Shown: piece after piece, positions 1 to 16,395 of the stretch
How the letters are laid out: every line of letters starts with the position of its first letter
How positions within the stretch are numbered: the first letter of the stretch is position 1
Assembly: GCA_034670405.1 (NCBI GenBank)
Contig: JAXDDX010000188.1
Location: 62,001-126,000, forward strand
DNA length: 64,000 nucleotides
Direction of reading: 5' to 3'
Source: Hoplostethus atlanticus
Lineage: Eukaryota > Chordata > Actinopteri > Trachichthyiformes > Trachichthyidae
Program-made: the position numbers and the translations under genes
Notes under the pieces: model-generated
Seen by the model: the letters and a program-made list of their open reading frames with translations, nothing else
Told to the model about the DNA's origin: nothing
Database searches by the model: none

Positions 1-59
1 CTAAAAAAGTGCTGAGGCCTACTGAATGAACATGGTATTAAATGGTACATTTATTCTAA

Positions 60-5259
<5,200 letters not shown>

Positions 5260-5349
5260 AGCACTTGTAACATTTTTTTTTTCTTTCTGTAACCTTTGTC
5301 CTCCCCCAATAATTGGTTAGCAGCAATAGCACGTTTTTTCATGGTTTTG

Positions 5350-5355
5350 AATAAA
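5350..5355 (+). terminator. psmb7 polyadenylation signal AATAAA
   Basis: A canonical AATAAA lies 91 bases after the stop codon, giving a short 3' UTR. A T-rich stretch and GT-rich sequence follow at about 5370-5400. Confidence 0.75.
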
Positions 5356-5399
5356 AAGGTTGAGTTGTTAAGCATTTTTGTCACTACTTTGAAGTTTGT

Positions 5400-7140
5400 C
5401 AAAATGTCGGTTTATAAATGAAACTTTTAACGCACATCGCAACACAACATGGTTCAATACAAGAATTGATGAAGGACGAAAAGCATTTTAGCATAAAGCT
5501 TATATTTGCGTTGCATTACAGTGCAATTCAGATGGGCATTATTACTTGTATCATCTTACATTGCAGACTTGTTTGTGTATAGTTTCTTCACTAAGTGATT
5601 GTTTCATATATTTCATGGAATTGGTGAATTAATGGAGCCTGTTGTTTGAAGTGGCATGAATTAAAGGAGACATTTTGGTTTACCTGAACTTTATGACAGC
5701 TTCAATGAGACAATTATAAATACTGACTGAGTCCCTATGTCTGCTTTCACTTATTGGTCACTGCATAAATATTTTCTCGTATGACAGCGGGCTTAAATTG
5801 AAGTTTTCACTGAAGTTGACACATTTATCTTTGCACTGCTATTGAATGACACCACCTCAACCTTCTGTGGTTTTTCAAACCTAATTCAAAAAAATTCAGC
5901 AAGAGACCAGAATGCACTGCGGCCACAAGATGTGTGTTTTGAGTAAGGGGTGCAACAATCACTTTATAAGCAACAGCTGAATGCAACAAGTTAACGCCCA
6001 TTCCCTGGGGGTGGGTGAAAGGTATTGTGGGAAACAAATCACTATCTGAAGTAGACGAAGCAGGTTGAAGCAAAGTGAGTACACCTGAAAAAGTAAATTG
6101 TAATACTTCCATCGCAAAATAATGTAGTAATGCACCAGAGACTGATGTCTAACAATATAAGATCGTTTTCTTTCAGCTTTTGAGTCTGTTTATTCCTTGA
6201 ACCGACTCACTACATTCTCCTCTGTGCATACAAATGACAGGCACTTCTATAAACAGATGAAAATGAATTCTTAGGGGAAAAAAACAGCATCACCATCACT
6301 TGTGATGTTTATTAATAGTCTGTGTATTTGAATGGAATCTCAATTCTCTGGCTCACTATTTGCTCTACAACTACGACGAGTATTAAGAATGGTCATTACT
6401 TATAAATACTTACAAATATTTTCACAGCTCATTCTATATATTTTTCTGTTCTCCATATATGCTGTTTTAGGGTGAAATGTCACCACAGTGTCCTGTTGAT
6501 ATGCATATTGTTCATTATAGCCTTGAACTGAGCGGTCTGATGTACCCTAGAAGTGTCCTGTATTGCTCTATTAAGGACTATTAAAGCTGATTGCACTGAC
6601 TGGTTGTTCCAATTAGGTATATTGTGATCTCACAATATATCAGACAATATACAGACTGTACTTTCTTGGTTTATTGATATTGTGTGATAGTTATAGAAAT
6701 AGGAGGCTGGAAGGCTTCTTAGCTTCTAATGTTAAATATTGTGGAGGAAAAAGAGAGATTCAAGGCACTCAAAAAATCTGTTAAAAAGCCTATTTGGCTA
6801 AAAGTATATTTTGCCATAATTGTAAGTTAAAAAACCTTTTCCACATTATGTGATGTTCTGTTGTGTATATGCTCACCTGCTTTCCTTTAGTACTATGTTG
6901 TGTCTGGGATTCAGCACACTGTTTAAAGCATCAGTAATGGTATTGGTCATAGATTTGGTGTGCATTTTTCTGGTTTCGCTCCATTCTTTTGCTTTTCAGG
7001 ATTTTTGGGTGCAAATCATCTGAGTGTTCCCATATAATTTCAAGAACAAGGAGCTTCATCTGCGTCCACAATTTTTTCAACTTTAATATTTTTTTACCTT
7101 CTACAAATGCAAATTAGGAAACACGAACGTGATTCCACAG
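5400..7140. other. Convergent intergenic region psmb7/nek6
   Basis: AT-rich DNA between the 3' ends of psmb7 and nek6. A small palindromic stretch (TATTGTGATCTCACAATATA) sits at about 6619-6638. No exon is recognised. Confidence 0.5.
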
Positions 7141-7158
7141 AAAATCACCAAAGTCCAT

Positions 7159-7164
7159 TTTATT
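7159..7164 (-). terminator. Candidate nek6 polyadenylation signal
   Basis: TTTATT on the plus strand is AATAAA on the minus strand, about 1.45 kb downstream of the nek6 stop. It is the best-placed hexamer I noticed for a long 3' UTR. The choice among several AT-rich hexamers is inference. Confidence 0.35.
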
Positions 7165-8609
7165 TAACGCAGTAAAGTACAGTTGGTAAAAATACAATGG
7201 CACAATACTTTGAAGTGAAAATTCACAATGCAATAACTACAGTAGATGGAAGCTCTAGATATTTGTACAAGACAGTTGATTAGTATTTTTATTTTTTTCA
7301 GATTTGTTTAAGTGAACTCAAATATCTTTCCTCTTCCCTGTGTGTACAATCCATTGACCTTAAACTTTGGTTTTGTCAAGAAGACAGAATACAAGTTGTC
7401 ACAAAGAAATAGTTAAGAAATAATTCAAATACGTCAAATACGTTGTGTGGTGAGGCACTGTGCCATCAGATATGCTCCGTACATAAGTCTTTCCATTTTT
7501 AAAATATTTCTTAGTACTATTAAAACAGCTCTAAATGCACCGTCTCATATCAACGCTGTCTACAAATTTCACAGTAAAAACTTGTTTATATATTTGCACA
7601 TAGAAATTCAACCCTTTCTCTGAACATCATAAATGGACATCTGGTTTACATTGCGTAAACATTGCATATCATATGCAAGGGCTTCAGAACAAACACTAAG
7701 CCACACCCACCACCATGGCAAATAACTACTTTTAACAAGAGCAGGTAACAAACACACACACACACACCCACACTCACATTTTGGCTAAGCCTAGCTTGCT
7801 GGGCCGTTTCTATCGTGTGTGTGTGTGTGTATATATTTATATAGAACACACACATTTCTTAGGCTTTCCAGGAATAATGATAAATCAAGTTCTAACTTCC
7901 TCTTTAGCAAGAGTGTCTGTGCTTTGACTCCTTCAGCACTTTTGAGAGCAAATGACACCCGAGATGGTTCGCGAAACACAAGATTTCTCTTTCCTTCTTA
8001 AGGCCACAACCGACATTGAAAATGATATGCGAAAATATAAGAAAGATATTCGAAGCGACATAAAAATGGACGCTATTTCTAAATAGGAGTTAACTAATGA
8101 GCTAAAAGGAAACGGCATAAAGAGAGTTGTTGGCATAGTGTGAGAGTAGTTTATCCAGGAGTGAGGACGTCGAGTTAGTCCGCACACGCTTGAAACACAG
8201 GGTATCAATTTGGAATGCAACCCCCGTGAAATGATCAGAAAAGTCTGCGCCGCCGCCGCAGTGAGACACGGTTCTCTACCTGCAGCCAGCGGAGAGGCCG
8301 CAAACGCAGTTGCCTCTCCACCTGAATCGCTGTGGTTTAATAAACTCCATTTCCCACAACCGCTCATGCGCCTCTTCCGATCCTCCACGAAAAAAAAAGT
8401 GGTCGTTCGAAGTCAAGACGTCGCAGTCCACTCGTGCCGAAGTCTTTCCCCGCGGTTTCCTCCGGACGTCTGTAATAAAATCTCGAGATGAGAACTAATC
8501 GAACGCTTTTGCTGCTAGACCGGGCAGAGCTGTGGTCTTGTGGTTTTGAGGTCCTCAGAACTCAGCAGAATAGGGGGGGGGGTGGGGGTTTGAAAGTGGA
8601 AAGTGGAGC
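7165..8609 (-). other. nek6: Probable nek6 3' UTR
   Basis: The region directly follows the nek6 stop codon on the minus strand. It contains short CA/GT tracts (7752-7767, 7815-7831) and an unexpectedly CpG-rich section at about 8150-8480 with a CCGCCGCCGC run. Its UTR status is inferred from position only. Confidence 0.4.
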
Positions 8610-8720
8610 TCAGGTGCTGGCGGTCCACATGTGCATCTGTTTGGCGATCTGCAGCACGAAGACGATGTCCGGGCGCTGGTCTGGGTCTGGGTTGATGCAC
8701 ATGCTAACCAGATCCCGCAG
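8610..8720 (-). CDS. nek6: nek6 terminal coding exon
   Basis: The acceptor is atcgcag. It encodes [18 protein letters not shown] through [12 protein letters not shown], with TGA at 8612-8610. RPD is the conserved alpha-H arginine motif of kinases. Confidence 0.95.
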   Translation of the reverse strand: MRDLVSMCINPDPDQRPDIVFVLQIAKQMHMWTAST

Positions 8721-11700
8721 CTGCGATGGGAAGGAAAAGAAGTTTAGATTCACCGTCAGCGTTTGTTCTGCTTCCTTAAAAGCACTAAAATCACTTTTGT
8801 TCCAATGACCTGGAGACATTCCGCGTAATGGGTACCTAACGGCTAGGAACTAGTGGAGCGCCACCTCTGGTACCTCTTTCACCTCGCTTCTTGGTTTATC
8901 TTGTTTTAAAGTAAGTCGTTCTGTTGATTTACCTTCTCAGAGTAATGGTCAGGTGGGAGGGGAGGATAGTCACACTGTTCAATCTTCTGGCATAGAGAGA
9001 AGAGGTTCATCTTATCCCCATAAAATGGACTCTGCAGCGCCGCCATCTGTAGACGGAGATGCAGAGAGGATGATATCAAGTGGATGAAAGAAATAACTGA
9101 TAGCAGAGGAACAAGCAAGTACTGGTGTAGATTTGGTCTATTTGCAAACCAAAAACAACCCAGACTAGGATTTCTAATCCATCTAATCCACCCTATGCCC
9201 TCATCATGGTGTTTTGGAGTAAAATCCATGAGATTAGGGTCTTTACTAAGGAGAAATGCAATCATTCTTTACATTTACCCTGGGAAGAGACTGGTGCTCT
9301 TTAGCTATCCAGAAATGATACTGGAGCAGGATGTTTTCTTATATCACTTGATTTAAAGCTGCACTTTTCCAATCCACATAGAAATTGTTTTTTTGGTCTT
9401 TTCACTTCTCTAATGACTCAAATCTCAATCTCAAATGACTCCACAGTCTTTGGTTTTGCTACCAAGAAGGTTAGCGTCTAGGCACTTGAGAAGTTCATTT
9501 AAACAGCAAAACAAGATACAAACTACACACCCTGCACGTTAAGACAACATTGAGAAGCCCTCATTTTATGAAACCGCTGTAATAAACATAGAGGGTTAAG
9601 TTTAACTGTGATATCAGCATGTTTAGTCTGTGCTTGGGAGTGTAAGTGTGAAAACAGTGACAGTAATTGAGAGTAAAATGGGAAAAATAGCAGAGACAGA
9701 GGAAGCGGTTGGCTTTCCATGTGTTGGATCTGGTGATACGGCCTCGGAATAAATAAGACGGAGAGACAATACTGGTCATTCAGTGTCTGCTGGGCTGTCA
9801 AAACCTGATATCCAGAGAGAATATCCAGAACATATCTGACTGAGGGGGAGCATTGTCTCTGGAGATGAATGCCCCCATGGTGATTAAGCATTCCAGCGTA
9901 AAAGAGAAATGAGAAATGAGAGATATGAATAAGGGTTTTCATGCTTGGCAGCAGTGGTGGCAGGCATCTTCATGCGGGGGATGTCCATCCGGGAAGTGAC
10001 TGTAAGGTTTTGTTGAGGTCAATGTTGAAATGCACGTCTAAACTGACTGGGATAGTAAGCGTAAAATAGGAAAAAGAAAAACCCATTTGTTCACAGAAAT
10101 GGCTTGTAGGAAAGCTCAAAAGTTCAGACCTTGGTTACACTGTGCATAGTAGGCTTACAGGGTTATGTAGGTGTTGTTACACCGCATCATTTATTGGAGT
10201 TGAGATGATAAAAGTCAAGGCGTTGGTGAGCTTACCTCGTACAGGAGACATCCCAAAGACCAAATGTCAGATTTGAAGTTGTATCCGTTCTCATGGATCC
10301 TCTCTGGTGACATGTAGTACGGTGTCCCCACTAGGACAGAAAGACAGGCAGATAAATGGATTAAATTGCAATTTTGGTTCAATAAACTCTGTAGCAAGAA
10401 CACTTAAAAACACACCGCTTCTGCTAAGCATCAAAATAATATTGTGATGTTTACTGAATAGGCCCATTTTCATCATTACCTTAACATAGATAAAAGGATG
10501 ATGTGAAATAAATACACAGAACTTTTTTATTATTATCTGAGGAAGGAAATTATAGTACTCCAGCTCATAAAATGATCCTGATCAAGAGAGAAGTCTAGTA
10601 TTTCATTTTAATGTTTAATCAAGACTGTAGCAGCATTATTTTATTCATTATTTGTCTCCTCGTCTCCAAAAGGGATAGGGTTACAAGTAAAATGCAGAAT
10701 GTAGATCTTGCTTTGTGAGAAACTGAAGAAAAATGGACTTATTGATGCTGAATGATTAAAATGTCCAAAACAATTTGGTCGTTAATGCATGAAATAATGG
10801 TGTGCCCACCACAAAATCATGTACATCACATGCATGATTAACTATATCTATCTTTGTTTCCTCACTAGTTAAATCTGAAAAACTATGTACAATGATAAAA
10901 ATGATTAAGAAAAACAAAAAACAAGAAGAAACAGAAAGAAAAAGTAACCACCTTCTTCAGTTGTACAACATTGCCATTTCAGTATACGTGCGTGTGTGTG
11001 TTTTTACCTAAGGAGTGCGCTGCAGTGGTTTTTGAGCTGAAGAAGCGTCCCAGTCCCAAGTCACCCAGCTTCACTTCCCCCGTGGCCGTTATGAACACGT
11101 TGGCCGGCTTGATATCTGTTTCACACACACATACACACACACACACACGCACTTACACCTGGGATTATCCAAATGTGATTTCATCATCATCATCAGACTA
11201 TGATACTGGAACAGAGAACAGTGCAGAAGGAATTCGTCAGAATGTTTTTCAGACAGTGACTCGAAATCAAGCAAGACAGAAAGAGATGGGGGAAGGCATA
11301 AATTATTGGATGGGGTAGAGCAAGGAGATGGGCAAGTGGATGAAATAAACTAGCAGGAAGAACGAGGAAATCTGAAAGTATGTCAATAAGGGTTAAAATG
11401 GAGAAACAGAAGAGGCTGAGTACAATGGTGAGTGGTTGTTTACCACGGTGCATTACTCTGCGTGAATGCATGTGCTCCAGGGCACTGCAGAGCTGGACAA
11501 AATATTTCCATATTGTCCTCTCTGGGATGAGCCGCCTCTTCTTCTTGAAGTACTAAATGGAGAAAGGAGGGAAAGGGAATGGTTACTCCCTAAAAAAAAA
11601 GCTACAAGGTGACATAAAAGGTGCCATGTGTAGCATTTTTAAAAATCAATACATCCATGTCAAATTATTTGCGATACCTAGCTATGATTACTGTAAGAAA

Positions 11701-14700
11701 TGAGACCGTGGTGCCATGCCAGTAGTATTGTTAGTGCTGGTGTTTCTCAAAATTAAGACGTTTCCCATGAACCTTGTTTATCCCTGTGCTTCCTGTTGCA
11801 AAGAAGATGTCGCTACTTGTCCTGGTGTCATTTGTTTTGAAGAGCGAGTAGAAGGCTGATAACAGCCCTTGATAAAAGCCAATATGCATTCTGACCAGGT
11901 AAGCCGATTACCAATGACCAATTACGCCTTACCTTTTCAGTGTGATTATTATGTTAATATTGTATATTAAAAATGACCCATGAATCAGTGTAATGCCATG
12001 TGGGAAAACTACTGAATCTGGTAAGCAAGATAAGAAACATAAGAGTAGTAGAGCAGTGTAGAGGCTGACGATGTGCCAAAATAAATGCTCCTCATTAGTC
12101 GCAATGTCACTTCTGGCCAGCAGATGCTGCTGTTGGCGCCTGTGTTCAAAATGGCTTTGGCCTCAATGAAAATAAACACATACACACACAGTGCACCTTA
12201 AAATGTTGTTCTTAGGTTGGCATCTATCCCCATTTGACACACTGACATATGGCACATAATGACATATTGGCATATTATGTGTGTGTGAGAGTGTGTGTGT
12301 CTGTGTATGTGAATGTGTGTGTGAAAGAGAGAGTATGTTGCATGCAGTAGGAAGACCAAGAATGACAGAGGGAGGGAGGATTTAGGTGTATTGAGTTTGA
12401 GCGCCTAGTGTTCTACTTTAGGTCCCCACCTTTATCATCTGGGATAGATCTCCAGCGTCTGCCAGCTCTAGGACAATGTTGAGCTCATTGTCCTCAATGA
12501 AGGAGTCTAGATACTTGATTATGTTGGGGTGATTCAGCTGCTGCAGGGGGGGAAACAAGAAAAGATTCAGACCATCTTCAGGCAGTTTGAAACTTGTTAT
12601 TAAGGCTGATTGCAGCCGGGCCCTTTTACCCTGTGTGTGCATGTATTTAGTCTGTGCTTGGGTGTGCATCTGAGTGAGCCAGAGTGAGAGTCTGAGCGAG
12701 AGAAATTGAGTTAGACAGTAGATCGAGAGGATTGAGGGTCGACTGTATGGAGCGGAGATGGAGCGGGACCAGCAGTGACGACCACTTTATTTGCATCCAG
12801 CAACATAATTCCCCCCGATCCTGACGGCCACTTTTCAGCGCCATCTCTCTCGGCCATCTCTCTCCGCTCCATCTCCACTCCATACCGTTGACCCTCGATC
12901 TACTACCAAACTCAATCTCTCTCGCGCAGACTCTTACTCTGGCTCAGAGGCTCTCACTCACACAAGCACACACAGGTTAAAAGGGCCCGGCTGCAACTGG
13001 CCTTAATTGGCCGCAGCCGGTGCTGGATCCAGGGAGAGTCAGTCCACTGACTCAACTCTCTCCTGCATCCAGCCTACGCCTCACCCACACCCTCCCCCCA
13101 GTCTGCCACACCTACTTAAACATCCAACGGCAGTGGTGCTTACAAAGGCCTATTTCATTTAATATATGATCAGGTTAAAATTATTACATGTGTTTTGTCT
13201 TTGCTGTTGTTCATTACGCTGCTTTCACTGTGCAAACCCATAGCAAGTAAATTACTGTAGAAAAAGAAGGTATAGTGTAACAGAGGAATAGACCGTAAAA
13301 TACACTCTAAATTTAGCCTCTGCTTTTGCCCTTTTGTCTACTTACCTTTCCCTAAAACAATATTCCCAATACTTCCAATTAACTGTCTCACAGCTAATGC
13401 TTCAAAGAAAAATATGGCTGTTGTTGAAGAGTCTTACCTTAAGTAGGTCTATCTCTTTGATGCAATCCTGACGAGCCTTGGCATCCATCATCTCAAAGAT
13501 CTGCAATGGCAACAAAGCAGTAAAGAAACACGAACCACAAACTTACATACAAACGTATTTCCCCCAAAAAACAAAAAAATAAAAATCCTTTTAGTGGTCA
13601 TTAGGGGTTTTCAGATGGTCCTCATAAACTGGTCAAGTGGTACACTTCAAATGTTCCAAATGGTTGACCAAGATGTCAAAACAAATGGTAAATTCTAGTT
13701 TGATAACACATATGATTATCCTAGCATCCAAAGAAGGCTTTATGCTCGTGCATGAGACATAAAAATGTTTGTTATGTGACAAATTCACTGTTTAATCAAT
13801 TACTTTGACAGTTTACAAGAAGCATGAATGTGATCACTGAGCCCATCTGAACAGACTTTACTGCATCTCATTGCACAAATATGGGGACACATTGAATGCC
13901 TTGCAAGGTAAGGATTTTTACTATTAGATGAACTGTCCTTTTTGACATGCAACACCAAGACACATTGATGAGTACCTGGACTTTCTTCAGTGCGACCAGC
14001 TGTCCCTCCAGCAGATACGTGGCTTTGTAGACCTCGCTGAATTGGCCTCGGCCAATCTTTTTCTCGATTCGGAGGTTGGCCAGCGTGCAGCAGTACTGAT
14101 AGCTTGGCATGTTTCTCTGCATGAGGAAACACAACATTTTAAAGTTTAGCATTACTTTATTTGTGCATAGCTGTATCTAATGCATGTCACTGTCTAGCGC
14201 ATTATTGTGGCATGATACGCCTCAAGAACAGTGGTCTCCAATTACGGTCCATGGAGATTCAGGAATTTCTAGGTTTTCATTCCAACCAAACACTACAGCA
14301 GTTGATTCCGCTGAATAGTTCCTCCTTTCTGGCTGAAGGTGGCTTAATCGGTGAAATTAGGTCCAAGAATCTGTAGGACCTCCATGGACCGATTGGAGAT
14401 CACTGCTCTAGATCCTGTGTGCTGACCAACTTCACTCTGATATTAAAAAGACAAACTTTGCCTGATTTATATTGGACAGGGCTGGACCAAATCAGGTGTG
14501 ATTGTTAAAGGAATGCAACAAGTTTTTGGAAGATTATCTAGTTGGTCAACCTAATATACATAAACACCAAAATCATCCATGGGTCCCCAGGTAGATCATT
14601 GGTTCTGGTGCTCCATTTAAATGCTATAACATACACAATTTTGAGTGGTAGGCTCCATCCGGCCACAGAAACAGATCCTGGTTCTGTAAAAAAGCTTGCT

Positions 14701-15194
14701 TCGGGAGAAGCTTTGTGCCCTATGCTATCATGCCCCCGAAGAAACTGTCTAAATAACACCATGGACTACTTTTTGGTTAAATCGTCTTTGTATATCTCTA
14801 GTGCTAACATGTGTATATGTCTGTGAACTGTTCTTTAGTGTTCCCCATATTCCTGTATGACTGCCCTTTATTGACACATTCCCTCTTTCCTATTGCAGGA
14901 CATTAGGGTATCTATCAATAGAGATGATATTTATCAGGTGATTTTTATCCATACAGTCTCCCATCGTCCACCTCCAATTTTTAGCTGTATATCATTTAGA
15001 ATTACTTTAGAGCTGCTACAAGTTTTCAATTATTTACTTTTGAGATAATGTCCCACTATCACTCAACACCACCGCAAGTTTGATGCCTCACCTGATCTTC
15101 TTGGCCAGGTATATTGTAGAGTTTGTTGTGGTTGTCTAGGGTGGGCTGGTGGTTGTCCTGTGCATCCATGGTGGCATATCACGCCCACTCACCG
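8610..15194 (-). CDS. nek6: NIMA-related serine/threonine kinase Nek6, complete coding region
   Basis: Nek6 is a compact mitotic kinase activated by Nek9; it phosphorylates Eg5 (KIF11) for spindle formation and cytokinesis. Nine minus-strand coding exons join in frame to 309 codons (human NEK6 has 313): 15169-15092, 14116-13976, 13500-13438, 12540-12430, 11552-11444, 11115-11008, 10330-10236, 9046-8933, 8720-8610. Visible are the glycine loop GRGQFSEVY (about 48-56), the catalytic lysine in VALKK (70-71), HRD (166-168), DLG (186-188) and the activation loop SSKTTAAHS, with Ser202 matching human Ser206. [13 protein letters not shown] and KYLDSFIED favour NEK6. The N-terminal TLAN-RIEKK, the K in SSKTT and MCINPDP are NEK7-like. 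Translation starts at ATG 15169-15167 in an ACC-ATGG context. No disruption is seen. Confidence 0.95.
8933..9046 (-). CDS. nek6: nek6 exon: [11 protein letters not shown] segment
   Basis: Acceptor ctacag, donor gtaaat. Its 38 codons run from [19 protein letters not shown] to [13 protein letters not shown]. The Met at its start is internal, not an initiation codon. Confidence 0.95.
9047..10235. other. nek6 intron, no recognised content
   Basis: The open frames across 9500-9940 have no family resemblance. I see no RNA gene or clear repeat. Confidence 0.5.
10236..10330 (-). CDS. nek6: nek6 exon: [11 protein letters not shown]+1 loop
   Basis: Acceptor tcctag, donor gtaagc. It encodes [19 protein letters not shown] and [12 protein letters not shown], containing the APE-equivalent SPE motif and the alpha-F DIWSLGC segment. 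Confidence 0.95.
10331..11007. other. nek6 intron, no recognised content
   Basis: AT-rich intron with an A-rich stretch near 10885-10945 and no recognisable element. Confidence 0.5.
11008..11115 (-). CDS. nek6: nek6 exon: catalytic loop and activation loop
   Basis: Acceptor aaacag, donor gtaaaa. It encodes [36 protein letters not shown] and one base of the next Val codon. The magnesium-binding motif is DLG, as in NEK6/7, and the phosphorylated serine of AAHS is conserved. Confidence 0.95.
11444..11552 (-). CDS. nek6: nek6 exon: alpha-E and HR of the HRD motif
   Basis: Acceptor tttag, donor gtaaac. It encodes [32 protein letters not shown] and the first base of the catalytic Asp codon. Confidence 0.95.
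11615..12175. repeat. Dispersed repeat A, copy 1
   Basis: It shares ordered blocks with 38295-38755 and 57970-58130: GTGTAGCATTTTT, TCAAATTATTT, GATACC...ATTAC, and GTATTGTTAGTGCTGGTGTTT. It also shares AGCAGTGTAGAGGCTG near its right end with the 38-kb copy. It is probably an old interspersed repeat lying in a nek6 intron. Confidence 0.6.
12270..12330. repeat. Imperfect (GT)n microsatellite
   Basis: Interrupted GTGTGTGAGAGTGTGTG-type repeats in a nek6 intron. Confidence 0.7.
12430..12540 (-). CDS. nek6: nek6 exon: beta-4/beta-5 and hinge
   Basis: Acceptor ctgcag, donor gtgggg. Its 37 codons include [18 protein letters not shown] and [19 protein letters not shown] and LSQMIK match NEK6 rather than NEK7 (KYYAS, LSRMIK). 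Confidence 0.95.
12600..13006. mobile_element. TTAA-flanked fold-back MITE
   Basis: Long inverted arms: the left arm reads TTAAGGCTGATTGCAGCCGG and continues as GGCCCTTTTACCCTGTGTGTGC; the complement of the right end reads TTAAGGCCAGTTGCAGCCGG and continues as GGCCCTTTTAACCTGTGTGTGC. Pairing goes on through GAGAGTC, AGTAGATCGAG and GGAGCGGAGATGGAG to a centre near 12810, giving arms of roughly 170-200 bases. TTAA at both ends fits a target duplication of Kolobok or piggyBac type. No coding capacity. It lies in a nek6 intron. Confidence 0.75.
13007..13437. other. nek6 intron remainder
   Basis: A short local hairpin (GAGAGTCAGT...ACTGACTCAACTCTC) near 13034-13060 directly follows the fold-back element. 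Nothing else is recognised. Confidence 0.5.
13438..13500 (-). CDS. nek6: nek6 exon: alpha-C helix
   Basis: A 63-bp exon with acceptor ttgcag and donor gtaaga. It encodes [21 protein letters not shown]; the Glu in KEIDLL is the alpha-C glutamate. IFEMM is the NEK6 form (NEK7 has IFDLM). Confidence 0.95.
13976..14116 (-). CDS. nek6: nek6 exon: glycine-rich loop and catalytic lysine
   Basis: Acceptor atgcag, donor gtactc. It encodes [29 protein letters not shown] and VALKKVQ. It contains the ATP-binding loop and the lysine that contacts the ATP phosphates. Confidence 0.95.
14224..14411. mobile_element. Fold-back MITE
   Basis: The left end ACAGTGGTCTCCAATTACGG then TCCATGGAG is matched in inverse at the right end by CTCCATGGACCGATTGGAGA then TCACTG. 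The element is about 185 bases, non-coding, in the nek6 intron before the first coding exon. Its superfamily is not assigned. Confidence 0.65.
14412..15091. other. nek6 intron, no recognised content
   Basis: No exon or repeat recognised between the fold-back element and the first coding exon. Confidence 0.5.
15092..15194 (-). CDS. nek6: nek6 first coding exon with start codon
   Basis: The minus-strand acceptor ttacag precedes 25 bases of 5' UTR and then ATG at 15169-15167 (GCCACCATGG, a strong Kozak context). It encodes [16 protein letters not shown] through GQEDQ, 26 residues, with donor gtgagg. The acceptor upstream of the ATG shows that at least one more 5' non-coding exon exists. Confidence 0.88.
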
Positions 15195-16119
15195 CTGTAA
15201 CACAGAAAACACATGCCTAGTTCATGCTTTCTCTGTATGAAGAGGAAGAAGAGGCGTCCATGTACCTTGGCATTCATGCGTCTCTCTCGCTTTCAATACA
15301 ACCGCACACCTGAAAACTCCAGTGCGTTGATTATTAAAGGGGACATATTATGGAAAACGGCTTATTCCTGGCCCTTATACATGTTCCAAGTGTTACAATT
15401 GACCTAAGTAGCCGAGAAAAAGTGAAATCTGGAAGTCACCCCCTTTTTCTGTAGTTTCCTTTTTCAAAAAACGGTCAAAAAAACAGGCCGTTTTGAAAAG
15501 TGTCCCATTTAGACATCATAACGGGCCACTGTTAGCATAATCCAACCCCTCTCAGAGCATGCCCACCCCCAGGTGAATAACCACTCTCATTTACCTCGTC
15601 TCAAAATGCAGCTCCCGGCAACGCCGCAAGCCGTTGCTTATGGTATTTTATATTACGTTGTACTCGGAAGTCGATAATTCCGAGTCGGTATTCACATCTT
15701 CCAATCTAAATGTGTTCCAGTGCATCTGCTCGGGAAAACATAGACGCCCGCAGCGAACTCATGCTTGTATGGCAAGTCTCAGAATGTTACAAGCATCTAA
15801 AAAGGACCTACATCAACTACTACAGCGCCATTAGTGAAGAGAAACGGCGCATATCACTGAACGTGAATGTTAGTAGTCTAGTACCGCACGCTAGTAAAGA
15901 CTTCTATCTCGTAACGTTGAGCTCAAATCAACCGAATTACGTTACAAATGTAAACTACAAAATTGGATCTTGCCCGAGTTTCCGACTGGGAATTCCGACT
16001 TGAATGACTGTTCTATTGCGCCTTTCCGTGTCAGAGGCCGAGTACAATGGAATGCACCATTACTTTGCGAACAGTGGAGCTACAAAGACAACACCTCTAC
16101 GGCCAGATCCCAACTCTCC

Positions 16120-16395
16120 AGTTGTTCTGTTGTAGGATGCAGGCAGCAACATAGATCCCTGCACAGTCTCCCAACACGCGAAAATGCCAGGACAGAGTGG
16201 ATTAATTTTATTTTTAACGGCAACGTCCCGGCTACAGTTAGCTCATTTTTGTAGCCTATGTGTGTGATAATCGCTTCACGTCGGACTGCTTGAGCAACGA
16301 GGGCCAGTTCACAGCAGGATTAGCATCTAAATTGAAGCTTAAAGATGGAGCAATTCATACGGTACGTGACCCATCTGCAAAACTTGAAATCTGTA
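16120..16395 (+). pseudogene. Decayed THAP zinc-finger transposase fragment
   Basis: One frame reads CSVVGC (16123-16140), then LHSLPTRENARTEWINFIF; after a frame change another reads VCDNRFTSDCLSNEGQF then LASKLKLKDGAIHTV from 16260. The spacing fits the THAP C2CH pattern: C-x4-C, a conserved Trp, about 41 residues, then C-x2-H. The final His is replaced by Arg and the frame is broken, so it is not functional. No downstream catalytic region was recognised. Confidence 0.6.

Noticed and set aside
8933..9046. ATG at the beginning of the [11 protein letters not shown] exon as a gene start
   Set aside because: The Met is internal in NEK6/NEK7, preceded by a splice acceptor, and the frame continues from upstream exons.
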